From: an uncultured Rubrobacteraceae bacterium
GTDB taxonomy: Bacteria > Actinomycetota > Rubrobacteria > Rubrobacterales > Rubrobacteraceae
Assembly (NCBI GenBank): GCA_902806095.1
Contig: CADCVF010000057.1
Coordinates: 19,414 to 83,413 of the forward strand
DNA length: 64,000 bases
Reading direction: 5' to 3'
Of this stretch, positions 32,081-39,585 are shown piece after piece. A program made the translations under genes and the position numbers. The notes beneath the pieces are model-generated. The model ran no database searches, was not told the DNA's origin, and was given only the letters and a program-made list of their open reading frames with translations. Position 1 is the stretch's first letter. Each line of letters starts with the position of its first letter.

Positions 32081-32380
32081 TTGGGTGGGGTCCACGACAT
32101 GGGCGGGTCGCCCGGAGGCCCCATAGACAGGGGCCAGCACGAGGTCGAGGACTGGGAGCGTCTCGCCGACGCCATCAACGCAGCGCTCGGCGGTAAGGGC
32201 CTCCAGACCACTGACCAGCACCGCAGGGCCATAGAGAGCCTCGAAGAGTACCGAAACCTCTCGTACTACGAACGTTGGGTGGCAGCGACCGAGAAGCTCC
32301 TCGTCGAGAAGCGCGTCCTAACCAGCGACGAGATAGACGAGAGGGCTGCCTCTATCCGACGCCGCTGGGACGGGCTGTGA
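32081..32380 (+). CDS. Nitrile hydratase/thiocyanate hydrolase beta-type subunit, N-terminal half
   Basis: Ninety-nine residues from TTG 32081 (AGGAG seven bases before). GGVHDMGGSPGGPI is the beta-subunit opening (usually DG[IV]HDxGG), followed by EVEDWERLADAINAAL and the helix SYYERWVAATEKLLVEKRVL. Ordinary nitrile hydratases have one beta chain of about 220 residues; here its first half is a separate protein, as in thiocyanate hydrolase and toyocamycin nitrile hydratase. Its TGA overlaps the GTG of the next gene (GTGA), so the subunits are translated in a coupled way. Confidence 0.82.
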   Translation: MGGVHDMGGSPGGPIDRGQHEVEDWERLADAINAALGGKGLQTTDQHRRAIESLEEYRNLSYYERWVAATEKLLVEKRVLTSDEIDERAASIRRRWDGL

Positions 32381-32670
32381 CTTTCGAGCCCGGCGACCGC
32401 GTCAGGGTCCTGCCCTCGGAGAAGCCTGGCCACGTACGCACCCCCGAATACCTCAAAGGTAAGGTAGGTTGGATAGAGTCCTTGATCGGCGAGTTCCCGA
32501 ACCCGGAAGAGCTCGCCTACGGTCACTCGGGCCTGCCCGAACGGCCCCTGTACAAGGTTGGTTTCAGGCAAGCCGACCTCTGGGACGACTACGAAGGCCC
32601 CGCCGAAGACTACGTGTACGCCGACGTCTACGAGCATTGGCTGGAGCCCGGCGAAGGAGGTCCGGTGTGA
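32377..32670 (+). CDS. Nitrile hydratase/thiocyanate hydrolase beta-type subunit, C-terminal half
   Basis: Ninety-seven residues, an SH3-like barrel matching the second half of nitrile hydratase beta: FEPGDRVRVLPSEKPGHVRTP, then GKVGWIE, NPEELAYGHSG, YKVGFRQADLWDDY and YADVYEHWLEPGE. The partner of the preceding 99-residue chain; together they equal one full beta subunit. The start GTG overlaps the upstream stop and the stop overlaps the alpha GTG, both as GTGA. It has no catalytic residues itself but should complete the active-site cleft of the alpha-type subunit. Confidence 0.85.
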   Translation: MTFEPGDRVRVLPSEKPGHVRTPEYLKGKVGWIESLIGEFPNPEELAYGHSGLPERPLYKVGFRQADLWDDYEGPAEDYVYADVYEHWLEPGEGGPV

Positions 32671-33272
32671 GCGGCCATCATCAGCACGAAGGAGCAGGAA
32701 GAACCACGAGCCCTTACGCCGCGCGTATCAGGGCCATAGAGGCGCTACTCCTGGAGAAAGGCGTTCTCACGGAGCCGGAGGTGCAGGATAGCATCTCCTA
32801 CATGGAGGCCCGCTCCCAGGCCAACGGCGCGAAGCTCGTGGCCCGCGCCTGGATTGACGAAGGCTTCGAAGAGTTGCTGCTCTCCGACGCCAAAGCCGCG
32901 GCTTTGCAGCTCGGCATGGAACCCGAGCACCCCGCCGAGTTCGTAGTCGTAAAGAATACGCTCGGTGTGCACAACCTGATCGTCTGCACCCTGTGCTCCT
33001 GCTACCCACGGGCCATCCTCGGCCGCCCGCCAGACTGGTACAAGAGCTTCGAGTACCGCTCGCGCGCCGTCAGAGAACCGCGCGCCGTGATGCGCGAGTT
33101 CGGCTTCGAACCACCAGAGAGCGTCGAGGTCGTCGTCCACGACAGCACCGCAGACGTCCGCTACATGGTCCTCCCCATACGCCCGCCTGGTACAGAAGAC
33201 ATGGGAGAGAACGAGCTTGCGGATCTCGTTACGCGCGACTCCCTGGTCGGAGTCAACGTACCGCGGTTATAG
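32667..33272 (+). CDS. Cobalt-type nitrile hydratase/thiocyanate hydrolase alpha-like catalytic subunit
   Basis: Metal-bearing subunit of 201 residues. VCTLCSCYP at residues 106-114 is the claw-setting motif whose two outer cysteines (107, 112) and backbone amides bind cobalt; Thr in CTLCSC points to the Co rather than the Fe form. AYAARIRAIE-like helix at the start and WYKSFEYRSRAVREPRAVM, DSTADVRYMVLPIRP at the end are family blocks. Reaction would be hydration of a nitrile to an amide, or of thiocyanate to carbonyl sulfide and ammonia. No cobalt activator protein gene is adjacent. The TAG stop is fused to the TCAGCA repeat. Confidence 0.88.
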   Translation: MSGHHQHEGAGRTTSPYAARIRAIEALLLEKGVLTEPEVQDSISYMEARSQANGAKLVARAWIDEGFEELLLSDAKAAALQLGMEPEHPAEFVVVKNTLGVHNLIVCTLCSCYPRAILGRPPDWYKSFEYRSRAVREPRAVMREFGFEPPESVEVVVHDSTADVRYMVLPIRPPGTEDMGENELADLVTRDSLVGVNVPRL

Positions 33273-33440
33273 CATTTCAGCATTTCAGCACGGCGGCTCC
33301 GCCGCCTTGTCAGCACGCTCCGGCCCTCCGGGCCTTCGCTTGTCAGCACACCGCCCCGCTCCACCAGGCGGCTTTCAGCCAGTTCCTGCGCAAGCTGAAA
33401 TGCTGACAAGCGCCCGATAGGGCGCGTGCTGAAGTGCTGA
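33271..33440. repeat. TCAGCA-repeat locus E
   Basis: The fullest locus. From the plus gene: TAG then CATTTCAGCATTTCAGCAC, hairpin CGGCGG-ct-CCGCCG, TTGTCAGCACGCTC, a GGCC hairpin, CTTCGCTTGTCAGCAC. From the minus gene inward: TAG fused to TCAGCACTTCAGCAC, hairpin GCGCCC-tat-CGGGCGC type, TTGTCAGCATTTCAGC. The two halves are in opposite orientation, each sense to its gene. Confidence 0.85.
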
Positions 33441-35483
33441 CTAGCTTATTGCTTTTTCTTCCTCCCTCTCGTTGGCGGCGAGGACTTTTTCTACGAGGTT
33501 CGGAGGGACTTCCTCGTAGTGGCCGGCCTCGACGTGGAAGTTGGCGCGTCCGCCGGTTATGGAGCGGAGGTCGCGGGCGTAGGTGAGCATTTCGATCTGG
33601 GGCACCTCGGCCTGTATGATCTGACGCTCGCCGCGTTGTTCGACACCCATCGGCCTCCCGCGGCGGCTGGAGAGGTCGCCCATGATGTCGCCGACCAGCT
33701 CAGAGGGTGTCAACACCTCGACCTTCACGTAAGGTTCGAGCAGCACGGGATTGGCTTTCTCGACGGCGTTCTTGAAGGCCATGGACCCAGCGACCTTGAA
33801 CGCATTCTCGGAGGAGTCGACGGTATGAAAAGCACCGTCGTGGAGGCGCACCTTCACGTCGACCACTGGGTAGCCGGCGATGTTCCCCCCGGCCATCGCC
33901 TCGACGATCCCCTTCTCTACCGCGGGGATGAACTGGCGCGGGATGGCGCCGCCGACGATGCCGTTCTCGAACTCGAAGCCAGAGCCCCGGGGTAATGGCG
34001 AGAGCTCTATCCTCGCGTCCCCGAACTGGCCCCTGCCGCCGGTCTGCTTCTTATAGCGGCCCTGGGCCTGGGCCGAGCCGGTGATCGTCTCCATAAACGG
34101 CACTTTAGGTGGCCTGGCCTCGACCTCGACCCCGTACCGGTGCTCTATTCGCTCCAGCGCGAGCTCGACGTGCATCTGGGCGAGCCCGGCCAGGATGTCC
34201 TCGCCCGTCGCCTCCGAGCGCTCCAGCTTGAGCGAGGGATCCTCGTCTACGATGCGCCTTATCGCGTCGAAGACCTTCTCTTCCTCGCCACGAGCCCTGG
34301 CGCCGACAGCGAACGCCGACGTAGGCTCGGGAAGTTCGACCGGCTCGAAGGTCATCGGCCTCTCTGGCTTGCAGAGGGTGTCGAAGGTCGCCGTGTCGCG
34401 GAGCTTGGCGACAGCGATGATGTCCCCGGCGACGGCCTCGTCGACGGGGTCGCGCTCCTTGCCGACTAGGTGCGAGATCCCTCCCAGCCGCTCAGAGGAA
34501 CCGGTGCGCGGGTTGGTTAGCGCCTCGTCCGAGCGGCAGCGACCGCCCACGATCCTGAGGACGCTCAGTCGTCCGGCGTAAGGGTCCACGTAGGTCTTGA
34601 ACGCGTAGGCAGCGAAGGGGCCGTCAGGGTCGCATTGGACCTCGTCGCCATCTTCCGTGATCCAACGATCAAGGTCGGAGGGGCTTGGGGCGCTACCGGC
34701 GATCACGTCGAGTAGGCGGTCGATCCCGATCACGCGCTCCGCGCTCGCCGCGAGGACGGGGATGATGAGGCCCTCGGCGATCCCCCTGCGAATTCCGTCG
34801 AAAGCCTCCTCGGTCGTGATCTCCTCACCTTCGAGATACTTCTCCAGCAGCGTGTCATCGCTCTCCGCTATGGCCTCGAAGAGCTGCGTAGTAGCCGCAT
34901 CTACCTCATCTTCCATGCCCTCGGGGATCTCTGCCCGCTGCTCGCCGTCCACGAAGGCGGTTCCGGTAAGGAGCCCGTAGATACCCTTGAGGTCATTCTC
35001 GCGTCCGATGGGCAGGTTAAGCGGGACGACGGCCTGGCCGAAGCGTTCCCTTAGTTGCTCGACCACGACTCCGAAGTCCGTACGCTCCCTGTCGAGGTGG
35101 TTGACGACGATGACGTGGGGGATACCTTCCTTCTCCCCCCTCCGCCACACGCGCTCTGTGACGACCTGGATCGGGTCCTGGGCGTGGACCACCAGGATCG
35201 CGCAGTCGGCCACCCTCTGGGCTATGAAAGCATCACCTACGAAGCCCCCGTCTCCGGGGGTGTCGAGCACATTGACCTGGCGCCCCTTCCACTCGAGGTT
35301 GGCTACGCTCATGCCAAGCGTCATGCCACGCTCGGTCTCCTCGTCTGTGTAGTCGAGTACGCCACTCGTTGGGCCTTCGCGTCCCGAAGCCAGCCCGATC
35401 ATACCCTCGGCTATGGCCGTCTTGCCGCTTCCGCGGTGCCCGATCAGGCACACGTTCCTGATGGTCTCCGTCTCTACAGCCAC
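33441..35483 (-). CDS. EF-G-like translational GTPase (EF-G homologue type II)
   Basis: GTPase of 680 residues with EF-G domains I-V. G1 is GHRGSGKTA, G3 DTPGDGGF and G4 reads NHLD where canonical EF-G has NKMD. The N-terminus lacks the usual GHVDHGKT-type loop and the switch I RGITI motif appears as ERGMTLGMS. These changes mark the second EF-G-like family found beside true FusA in many bacteria, thought to act in ribosome recycling or stress rather than main translocation (role uncertain). Domain IV has GGRGQFGDARIEL. Its TAG stop is fused to the repeat. The 172 bases upstream hold a large palindrome next to the ABC transporter end. Confidence 0.87.
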   Translation of the reverse strand: MAVETETIRNVCLIGHRGSGKTAIAEGMIGLASGREGPTSGVLDYTDEETERGMTLGMSVANLEWKGRQVNVLDTPGDGGFVGDAFIAQRVADCAILVVHAQDPIQVVTERVWRRGEKEGIPHVIVVNHLDRERTDFGVVVEQLRERFGQAVVPLNLPIGRENDLKGIYGLLTGTAFVDGEQRAEIPEGMEDEVDAATTQLFEAIAESDDTLLEKYLEGEEITTEEAFDGIRRGIAEGLIIPVLAASAERVIGIDRLLDVIAGSAPSPSDLDRWITEDGDEVQCDPDGPFAAYAFKTYVDPYAGRLSVLRIVGGRCRSDEALTNPRTGSSERLGGISHLVGKERDPVDEAVAGDIIAVAKLRDTATFDTLCKPERPMTFEPVELPEPTSAFAVGARARGEEEKVFDAIRRIVDEDPSLKLERSEATGEDILAGLAQMHVELALERIEHRYGVEVEARPPKVPFMETITGSAQAQGRYKKQTGGRGQFGDARIELSPLPRGSGFEFENGIVGGAIPRQFIPAVEKGIVEAMAGGNIAGYPVVDVKVRLHDGAFHTVDSSENAFKVAGSMAFKNAVEKANPVLLEPYVKVEVLTPSELVGDIMGDLSSRRGRPMGVEQRGERQIIQAEVPQIEMLTYARDLRSITGGRANFHVEAGHYEEVPPNLVEKVLAANEREEEKAIS

Positions 35484-35626
35484 GGATTTCTCCTCTCATG
35501 AACTCGACCCCGCCCATCCCCGTGGACGGGGCATGTAGCTTATCGCAGGAAGGCCCTCCGCGCAGGCCTTGCCCCACCCATTAAAGGCACACAACAGCCA
35601 TCGAGAAAGGTTTGCGGATATTGACT

Positions 35627-35662
35627 GCTGTAGGGGCGGGTTTGAAAACCCGCCTCTACAGC
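35627..35662. terminator. 36-base palindrome overlapping an ABC ATPase stop codon
   Basis: GCTGTAGGGGCGGGTTT pairs with AAACCCGCCTCTACAGC (one G-U step) around two bases. The TAG stop of the ABC ATPase (35656-35658) lies in the stem. The AAACCCGCC/TACAG sequence type recurs as an intergenic palindrome in other genomes; here it would end the amino-acid transporter message. Confidence 0.6.
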
Positions 35663-36420
35663 ACGGCTTCCAGAAAGCGCCTCGTCCTTGGGTCCTTCGC
35701 GCCGTCGACCATCTCGGCGGGGGGACCCTGCTCTACAAGGCTACCCTCGTGCATAAAGGCCATCCGGTCGGCGACCTCGCGGGCGAAGCCCATCTCGTGG
35801 GTGACCACCACCATTGTCGTGCCCGACTCCAGGGCGAGATCCCTCATCACCGCCAGGACCTCCCCGATCAGCTCGGGGTCGAGCGCCGAGGTCGGCTCGT
35901 CGAAGAGCATTACCCTGGGGCGCATGGTCAGGGCGCGCGCGATGGCGACCCGCTGCTTCTGGCCGCCGGAGAGGCGTATCGGGTACTCGTCCCGCTTGTC
36001 TGTGACGCCAACCATCTCGAGAAAGTCCATGCCGAGCTCTTCGGCCTCTTCCCTGGACATTCCTTTGACCGTCGTCGGGGCCTCGACGACGTTCTCGATC
36101 ACGCTCAGGTGCGGGAAAAGGTTGAACTCCTGGAAGACCATGCCGGTTCTGGACCGAATCTCGCGTACGGTCTTGCGCCTCGCGCGGCTCGTCTGCCCTG
36201 CCTCGTAACGGACACCGTCCACCTCGACACTCCCCGCGGTCGGCTCCTCCAGGAAGTTGATGCATCTGAGGAGCGTGCTCTTCCCCGATCCAGAACGGCC
36301 GAAGATCACGACGACCTCCCCCTCGGCGATGTCCAGGTCTATGCCTTTCAGGACCTCGTTCTCCCCGAACACCTTGCGGAGGCCGCGCAGGCTCACTATC
36401 GAAGGGCCCTCAGTGCCCAT
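35656..36420 (-). CDS. Polar amino-acid ABC transporter ATPase
   Basis: Cytosolic ATPase of the PAAT family (GlnQ/GltL type), about 254 residues. Walker [11 protein letters not shown]-loop [13 protein letters not shown], signature [15 protein letters not shown], Walker [15 protein letters not shown] and the switch His in VVVTHEMGF are complete. The start at 36420 (MGTEGPS) avoids most overlap with the permease; ATG 36432 is possible and would overlap it by 23 bases. With the permease and binding protein it forms one operon, transcribed binding protein first. The stop codon sits in a long palindrome. Confidence 0.92.
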   Translation of the reverse strand: MGTEGPSIVSLRGLRKVFGENEVLKGIDLDIAEGEVVVIFGRSGSGKSTLLRCINFLEEPTAGSVEVDGVRYEAGQTSRARRKTVREIRSRTGMVFQEFNLFPHLSVIENVVEAPTTVKGMSREEAEELGMDFLEMVGVTDKRDEYPIRLSGGQKQRVAIARALTMRPRVMLFDEPTSALDPELIGEVLAVMRDLALESGTTMVVVTHEMGFAREVADRMAFMHEGSLVEQGPPAEMVDGAKDPRTRRFLEAVL

Positions 36421-37171
36421 GCGGGCCGCCATCCCTCACGTAGCCCTTCGAGAGCCTGCGCTCCAGCCGCCCCTGGAAGTAGGAGAAGATGCTGGTGAGT
36501 ATCCAGTAGATGATGGCCGCCACCACCAGCATCTCCAGGTTCTGGAAATATTGGCGCCCGATCTTCGAGGCGCGGAAGAAGAGCTCCTGGGTGCCGACGA
36601 GGCCAACGAGCGCGGAGTCTTTGATCATCGCGATGAACTCGTTGCCTGTCGGCGGGATGATGACCCTTACGGCCTGGGGGAGGACTATGCGGCGCATCGT
36701 CTGCGCCCGCGTCATCCCTAGAGCCTGCGCCGCCTCGACCTGCCCGTGACCCACCGACTGGATGCCGGCGCGGAATATCTCCGCCATGTACGCGCCGTAG
36801 TTGATCCCCAAGGCCAGCACCCCTGACGTCACCGTTCCCAGGATAAAGACATTCTGCAGTGGGCCTGGCGCGTACTGGGCGAGTTGCGGTAGGCCGAGGT
36901 AGACGAAGAAGATCTGCACGATAAGGGGCGTCCCGCGGATAAAGGAGACGTAGAAGCCGCTCAACCCGTAGAAGACAGGGTTGTTCGAGAGCCGCCCAAG
37001 GGCCCCGAGCAACGCGAGCGGGACGGCGAGCAGGATGCCGAGGATAGAGATCAGGATGGTGAGCGGCACGCCGCCTAGGAGGTACGGCAGCCACTCTAAC
37101 ATGAACGCCGTGTCGAATCGGAAAGCCGCGAAGAGAACCCCGAGCACGACGAAGATGAGGACCCACACCAT
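36410..37171 (-). CDS. Polar amino-acid ABC transporter permease
   Basis: Inner-membrane permease of 253 residues of the HisMQ type with about five or six helices. [18 protein letters not shown] is the usual entry helix and the EAA loop that docks the ATPase reads [35 protein letters not shown] is the conserved periplasmic/core segment. The frame stays open upstream to the TGA of the binding protein but has no ordinary start there, so ATG 37171 was chosen. That gives a 94-base gap to the binding-protein gene and leaves open a longer N-terminus with a rare start. Confidence 0.88.
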   Translation of the reverse strand: MVWVLIFVVLGVLFAAFRFDTAFMLEWLPYLLGGVPLTILISILGILLAVPLALLGALGRLSNNPVFYGLSGFYVSFIRGTPLIVQIFFVYLGLPQLAQYAPGPLQNVFILGTVTSGVLALGINYGAYMAEIFRAGIQSVGHGQVEAAQALGMTRAQTMRRIVLPQAVRVIIPPTGNEFIAMIKDSALVGLVGTQELFFRASKIGRQYFQNLEMLVVAAIIYWILTSIFSYFQGRLERRLSKGYVRDGGPHGH

Positions 37172-37264
37172 GGCCAGCTTGACGCGGAAGGAGAGGCGAG
37201 CTGACCGTGCCTCCAGAGCGTCCCTTATGTTGGAGAGGGTCGAGATGATAGCCTCAGACGAAGA

Positions 37265-38161
37265 TCAGGCGCCCTGCTTCTTGGTCAGGTCGATGCCGTC
37301 GTACCACTTCTTGGAGAGTTCGGTCAGCGTCCCATCTTTGTGCATCTCCTCTATGGTCTTGCTCACCTCGTCGACGAACGGCTGCGGGTCGGCAGGCGCT
37401 TCTTTGTCTACGGCGGCGGCGAGCGGCTCGTAGTAGAGCGGGTCGCCGACGATCTTTATCGGGGTGCCTGAGTCCACGGCTTCCTCGAGGGTGGTCAGGG
37501 AGGACATCGCCGCGTCGAGACGTACCCCATCGCCGAGCGCGAGGTCCTGGATGGCCGACGAGTCGGTGTCGTAGGTCTGTATCTGTGGATCGTCCACGAG
37601 GAACTCGTAGTCGCCCGGTATGTTGAGCGAACGGTCGAGGTAGAACTCGTAGGTGCAAGCGGCGCACACCCCGATCCTCTTGCCGTCGAGATCAGTCTCC
37701 AGGTTGGTGATGTCGGTATTGCTCTCGTGCACTGCTGCGGCGGCCGGCGTGTAGTAGTAGGCCGGGCTGAAGTGGAGGACTTTCGCCCGCTCGGGGGTTA
37801 CGGTCATCGAGCCCACGCTAAGGTCCCACCGCCCGCTCCAACTGCCCGCGGTGAGGACATCCCAGGAGGGAGTCATCCACTCCACCTCGACACCCATCCG
37901 CCTGGCGATCTCCTCGGTCACGTCGATGTCGAAACCCTTGAATTCGCCGCTGTTGGACTGGAAAGACTGGGGCGGATAGGCAGGGTCGGTCGCGGCCCTG
38001 AGCGTGCCCCGGTCCTTGATCTCCTGCAGGAGGTCTCCTCCTCCCCCACCGCCACCACCGCCGCCCGCGGAGCCGCCTCCCCCACAGGCGGTGACCACCA
38101 GTATGGCCGCAAGCGCGACGGCCAGTGACGCAAGCCTTCCCAGGTTCCACTCTTTATTCAT
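37265..38161 (-). CDS. Amino-acid ABC transporter lipoprotein binding protein
   Basis: Extracytoplasmic solute-binding protein family 3 of about 298 residues. A signal peptide ends in the lipobox VVTAC, so the Cys is lipidated; a run of glycines forms a flexible tether. DRGTLRAATDPAYPPQSF, FKGFDIDVTEEIARRMG and WDLSVGSMTVTPERAK are the ligand-binding blocks, the Arg in the last (TPERAK) normally binding the ligand carboxylate. A Cys pair, GVCAACTYEF, is unusual in the hinge region. Start ATG 38161 with GGAGAAGATC in front was preferred over 38200. First gene of the transport operon. Confidence 0.9.
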   Translation of the reverse strand: MNKEWNLGRLASLAVALAAILVVTACGGGGSAGGGGGGGGGGDLLQEIKDRGTLRAATDPAYPPQSFQSNSGEFKGFDIDVTEEIARRMGVEVEWMTPSWDVLTAGSWSGRWDLSVGSMTVTPERAKVLHFSPAYYYTPAAAAVHESNTDITNLETDLDGKRIGVCAACTYEFYLDRSLNIPGDYEFLVDDPQIQTYDTDSSAIQDLALGDGVRLDAAMSSLTTLEEAVDSGTPIKIVGDPLYYEPLAAAVDKEAPADPQPFVDEVSKTIEEMHKDGTLTELSKKWYDGIDLTKKQGA

Positions 38162-38209
38162 GATCTTCTCCGTTCCCACGGTACCCCTTCGAAACTTCAC
38201 TATAGCGGT

Positions 38210-38365
38210 TTAACGGCGCGAATACGAGGCCAAGCGTTCCTTGAGCCGCCTTTTTCGCTCCGCGCTCCTGTGGTCCCCGACCACCACCTTCGACGCGTCG
38301 AGGCCAGGGACACCCATGACCCCGCCGCCCGGGTGAGTTCCTGAGCCGCAGAGGTAGGGGCCCGC
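38210..38365 (-). pseudogene. C-terminal remnant of a carotenoid/phytoene-desaturase-like oxidoreductase
   Basis: Fifty-one codons on the minus strand before a TAA at 38210 spell [18 protein letters not shown], then [10 protein letters not shown] and a basic tail. The [17 protein letters not shown] pattern is the FAD-binding end of phytoene-desaturase-like amine oxidoreductases (over 450 residues). Nothing upstream in any frame continues it; a Rieske-type gene on the other strand begins 77 bases away. It is a deletion remnant. Confidence 0.6.
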
Positions 38366-38441
38366 TTACTGTACAATTGCGGCATTCTAGCAGTAAGAAC
38401 CGTCCACCCGGGCTTCGGGACCCGCACGGAGGGAGGATTAT

Positions 38442-39371
38442 GTGACGCCTATAGCCCTCGAACTTCTCGCACCGTCGCTAGGCCCGTTCGGCCGTAGCAG
38501 CACCCTCCCCGCCGAGGCGTACACTAACGGGTCCGTGTTCCGGTGGGAGCAGGAGCACTTCTTCGACCGGAGCTGGGTTTGCATCGGCCGCGCGGACGGC
38601 CTCGAATACGCTAGTCCCCAGCGCGTCGCGGAGTGGCACGGGTGGCTCTTCGCCAACGCCAGCGGCGACGCCCCCCCGTTCGAGGAACACGCGGGCAATC
38701 TGGAGGATCTGGTACGAAACCACGGTTGCGAGGAGCTCGTCGTCGCCGCCGGCCACGACTACCAGATAGCGGCGAACTGGAAGATCCTGGCCGAGAACTA
38801 CCACGAGTGCTACCACTGCTCCTCCATACATCCCGAGCTCTGCGAGGTCAGCCCCCCGACCAGCGGCGGCGACAACCTGGAGCCTGAGGGGGCCTGGATC
38901 GGGGGCCCCATGGACCTCTACGAGGGCGTTCAGACCATGTCACTCGACGGCAAGAGCCACGCCCCGAACTTATCCCGCCTCGCCGAGGGACAGAATCGCA
39001 CGGTCTACTACTTCCAACTCTTCCCGAACCTCCTGATAAGCCTCCACCCCGACTACGTTATGACCCACCGCCTCTTACCCCTCGCCCCCGACTGCACCGC
39101 CGTGGAATGTGAGTGGCTCTTCTCCCGCGAGGCCGTCGAGCAGGGAGGCTTCGATCCCTCCTACGCCACCGACTTCTGGGACGTCACCAACCGTCAGGAC
39201 TGGCACGCTTGCGAGGCCGTCCAGAGGGGCGTCTCCTCGCGCGGCTACCGTCGCGGGCCCCTCTCGCCCCGCGAGGACGCCGTCTACCAGCTGATCACGA
39301 TGGTGGCCAACGGCTACCTCGAAGGCGGGGTTGCCCGTCCCGCGAGCCGGGCGCCGGGTGCAAGGAGGTGA
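38442..39371 (+). CDS. Aromatic-ring-hydroxylating oxygenase homologue lacking the Rieske domain
   Basis: Homologue of Rieske non-haem iron oxygenase alpha subunits, 309 residues. The mononuclear iron site is complete: NWKILAENYHECYHCSSIHPEL gives the two His, with the Asp in DFWDVTNRQDW. But SWVCIGRADGLEYASPQ runs straight into VAEWHGWLFAN, the strand after the Rieske fold; the about 80 residues with the CxH...CxxH iron-sulfur ligands are missing, in frame. Without the [2Fe-2S] electron entry the normal reaction is not expected, so it is either a domain-deletion pseudogene with an open frame or a changed function. Start GTG 38442 behind GGAGGGAGG. The stop is at the centre of a palindrome. 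Confidence 0.78.
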   Translation: MTPIALELLAPSLGPFGRSSTLPAEAYTNGSVFRWEQEHFFDRSWVCIGRADGLEYASPQRVAEWHGWLFANASGDAPPFEEHAGNLEDLVRNHGCEELVVAAGHDYQIAANWKILAENYHECYHCSSIHPELCEVSPPTSGGDNLEPEGAWIGGPMDLYEGVQTMSLDGKSHAPNLSRLAEGQNRTVYYFQLFPNLLISLHPDYVMTHRLLPLAPDCTAVECEWLFSREAVEQGGFDPSYATDFWDVTNRQDWHACEAVQRGVSSRGYRRGPLSPREDAVYQLITMVANGYLEGGVARPASRAPGARR

Positions 39372-39383
39372 ACCTCCTTGCAC
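39358..39383 (+). terminator. Palindrome centred on a TGA stop
   Basis: GTGCAAGGAGGT and ACCTCCTTGCAC are perfect reverse complements separated by GA; the TGA at 39369-39371 is at the centre. The last four codons of the Rieske-type gene form the left arm. The TCAGCA repeat starts at once on the right. Confidence 0.6.
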
Positions 39384-39585
39384 GCATTTCAGCAAGTCAG
39401 CACGCGCCCTGTCGGGCGCTTGTCAGCATTTCAGCTTTTTCTTTGCTCGGTGCTGACGCTCTTTCGGAAATATGCGCCTCCTATGGTCAGCAAGGCGTCC
39501 CCACTGAGATGCGGAATCGTTCTGCTGAAATGCTGACAAGCGGAGGCCGAAGGCCGGGGCGTGCTGAAATGCTGAAGTGCTTCAA
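39384..39585. repeat. TCAGCA-repeat locus F
   Basis: Convergent junction. Plus side: GCATTTCAGCAAGTCAGCAC, hairpin GCGCCC-tgtc-GGGCGC, TTGTCAGCATTTCAGC. Minus side: the E2 stop TGA is fused to AGCACTTCAGCATTTCAGC, then a CGGCC-tt-GGCCG hairpin and CGCTTGTCAGCATTTCAGC. The centre (39440-39515) holds unrelated sequence with single TCAGCA words. Confidence 0.8.

Noticed and set aside
33271..33440. The TCAGCA repeats as a CRISPR array
   Set aside because: Units are 14-20 bases with hairpin spacers of irregular length, orientation changes within a locus, copies are dispersed over 50 kb and no cas gene is present.
38004..38213. A Pro-rich plus-strand frame
   Set aside because: It is the antisense of the poly-glycine linker of the binding-protein gene.
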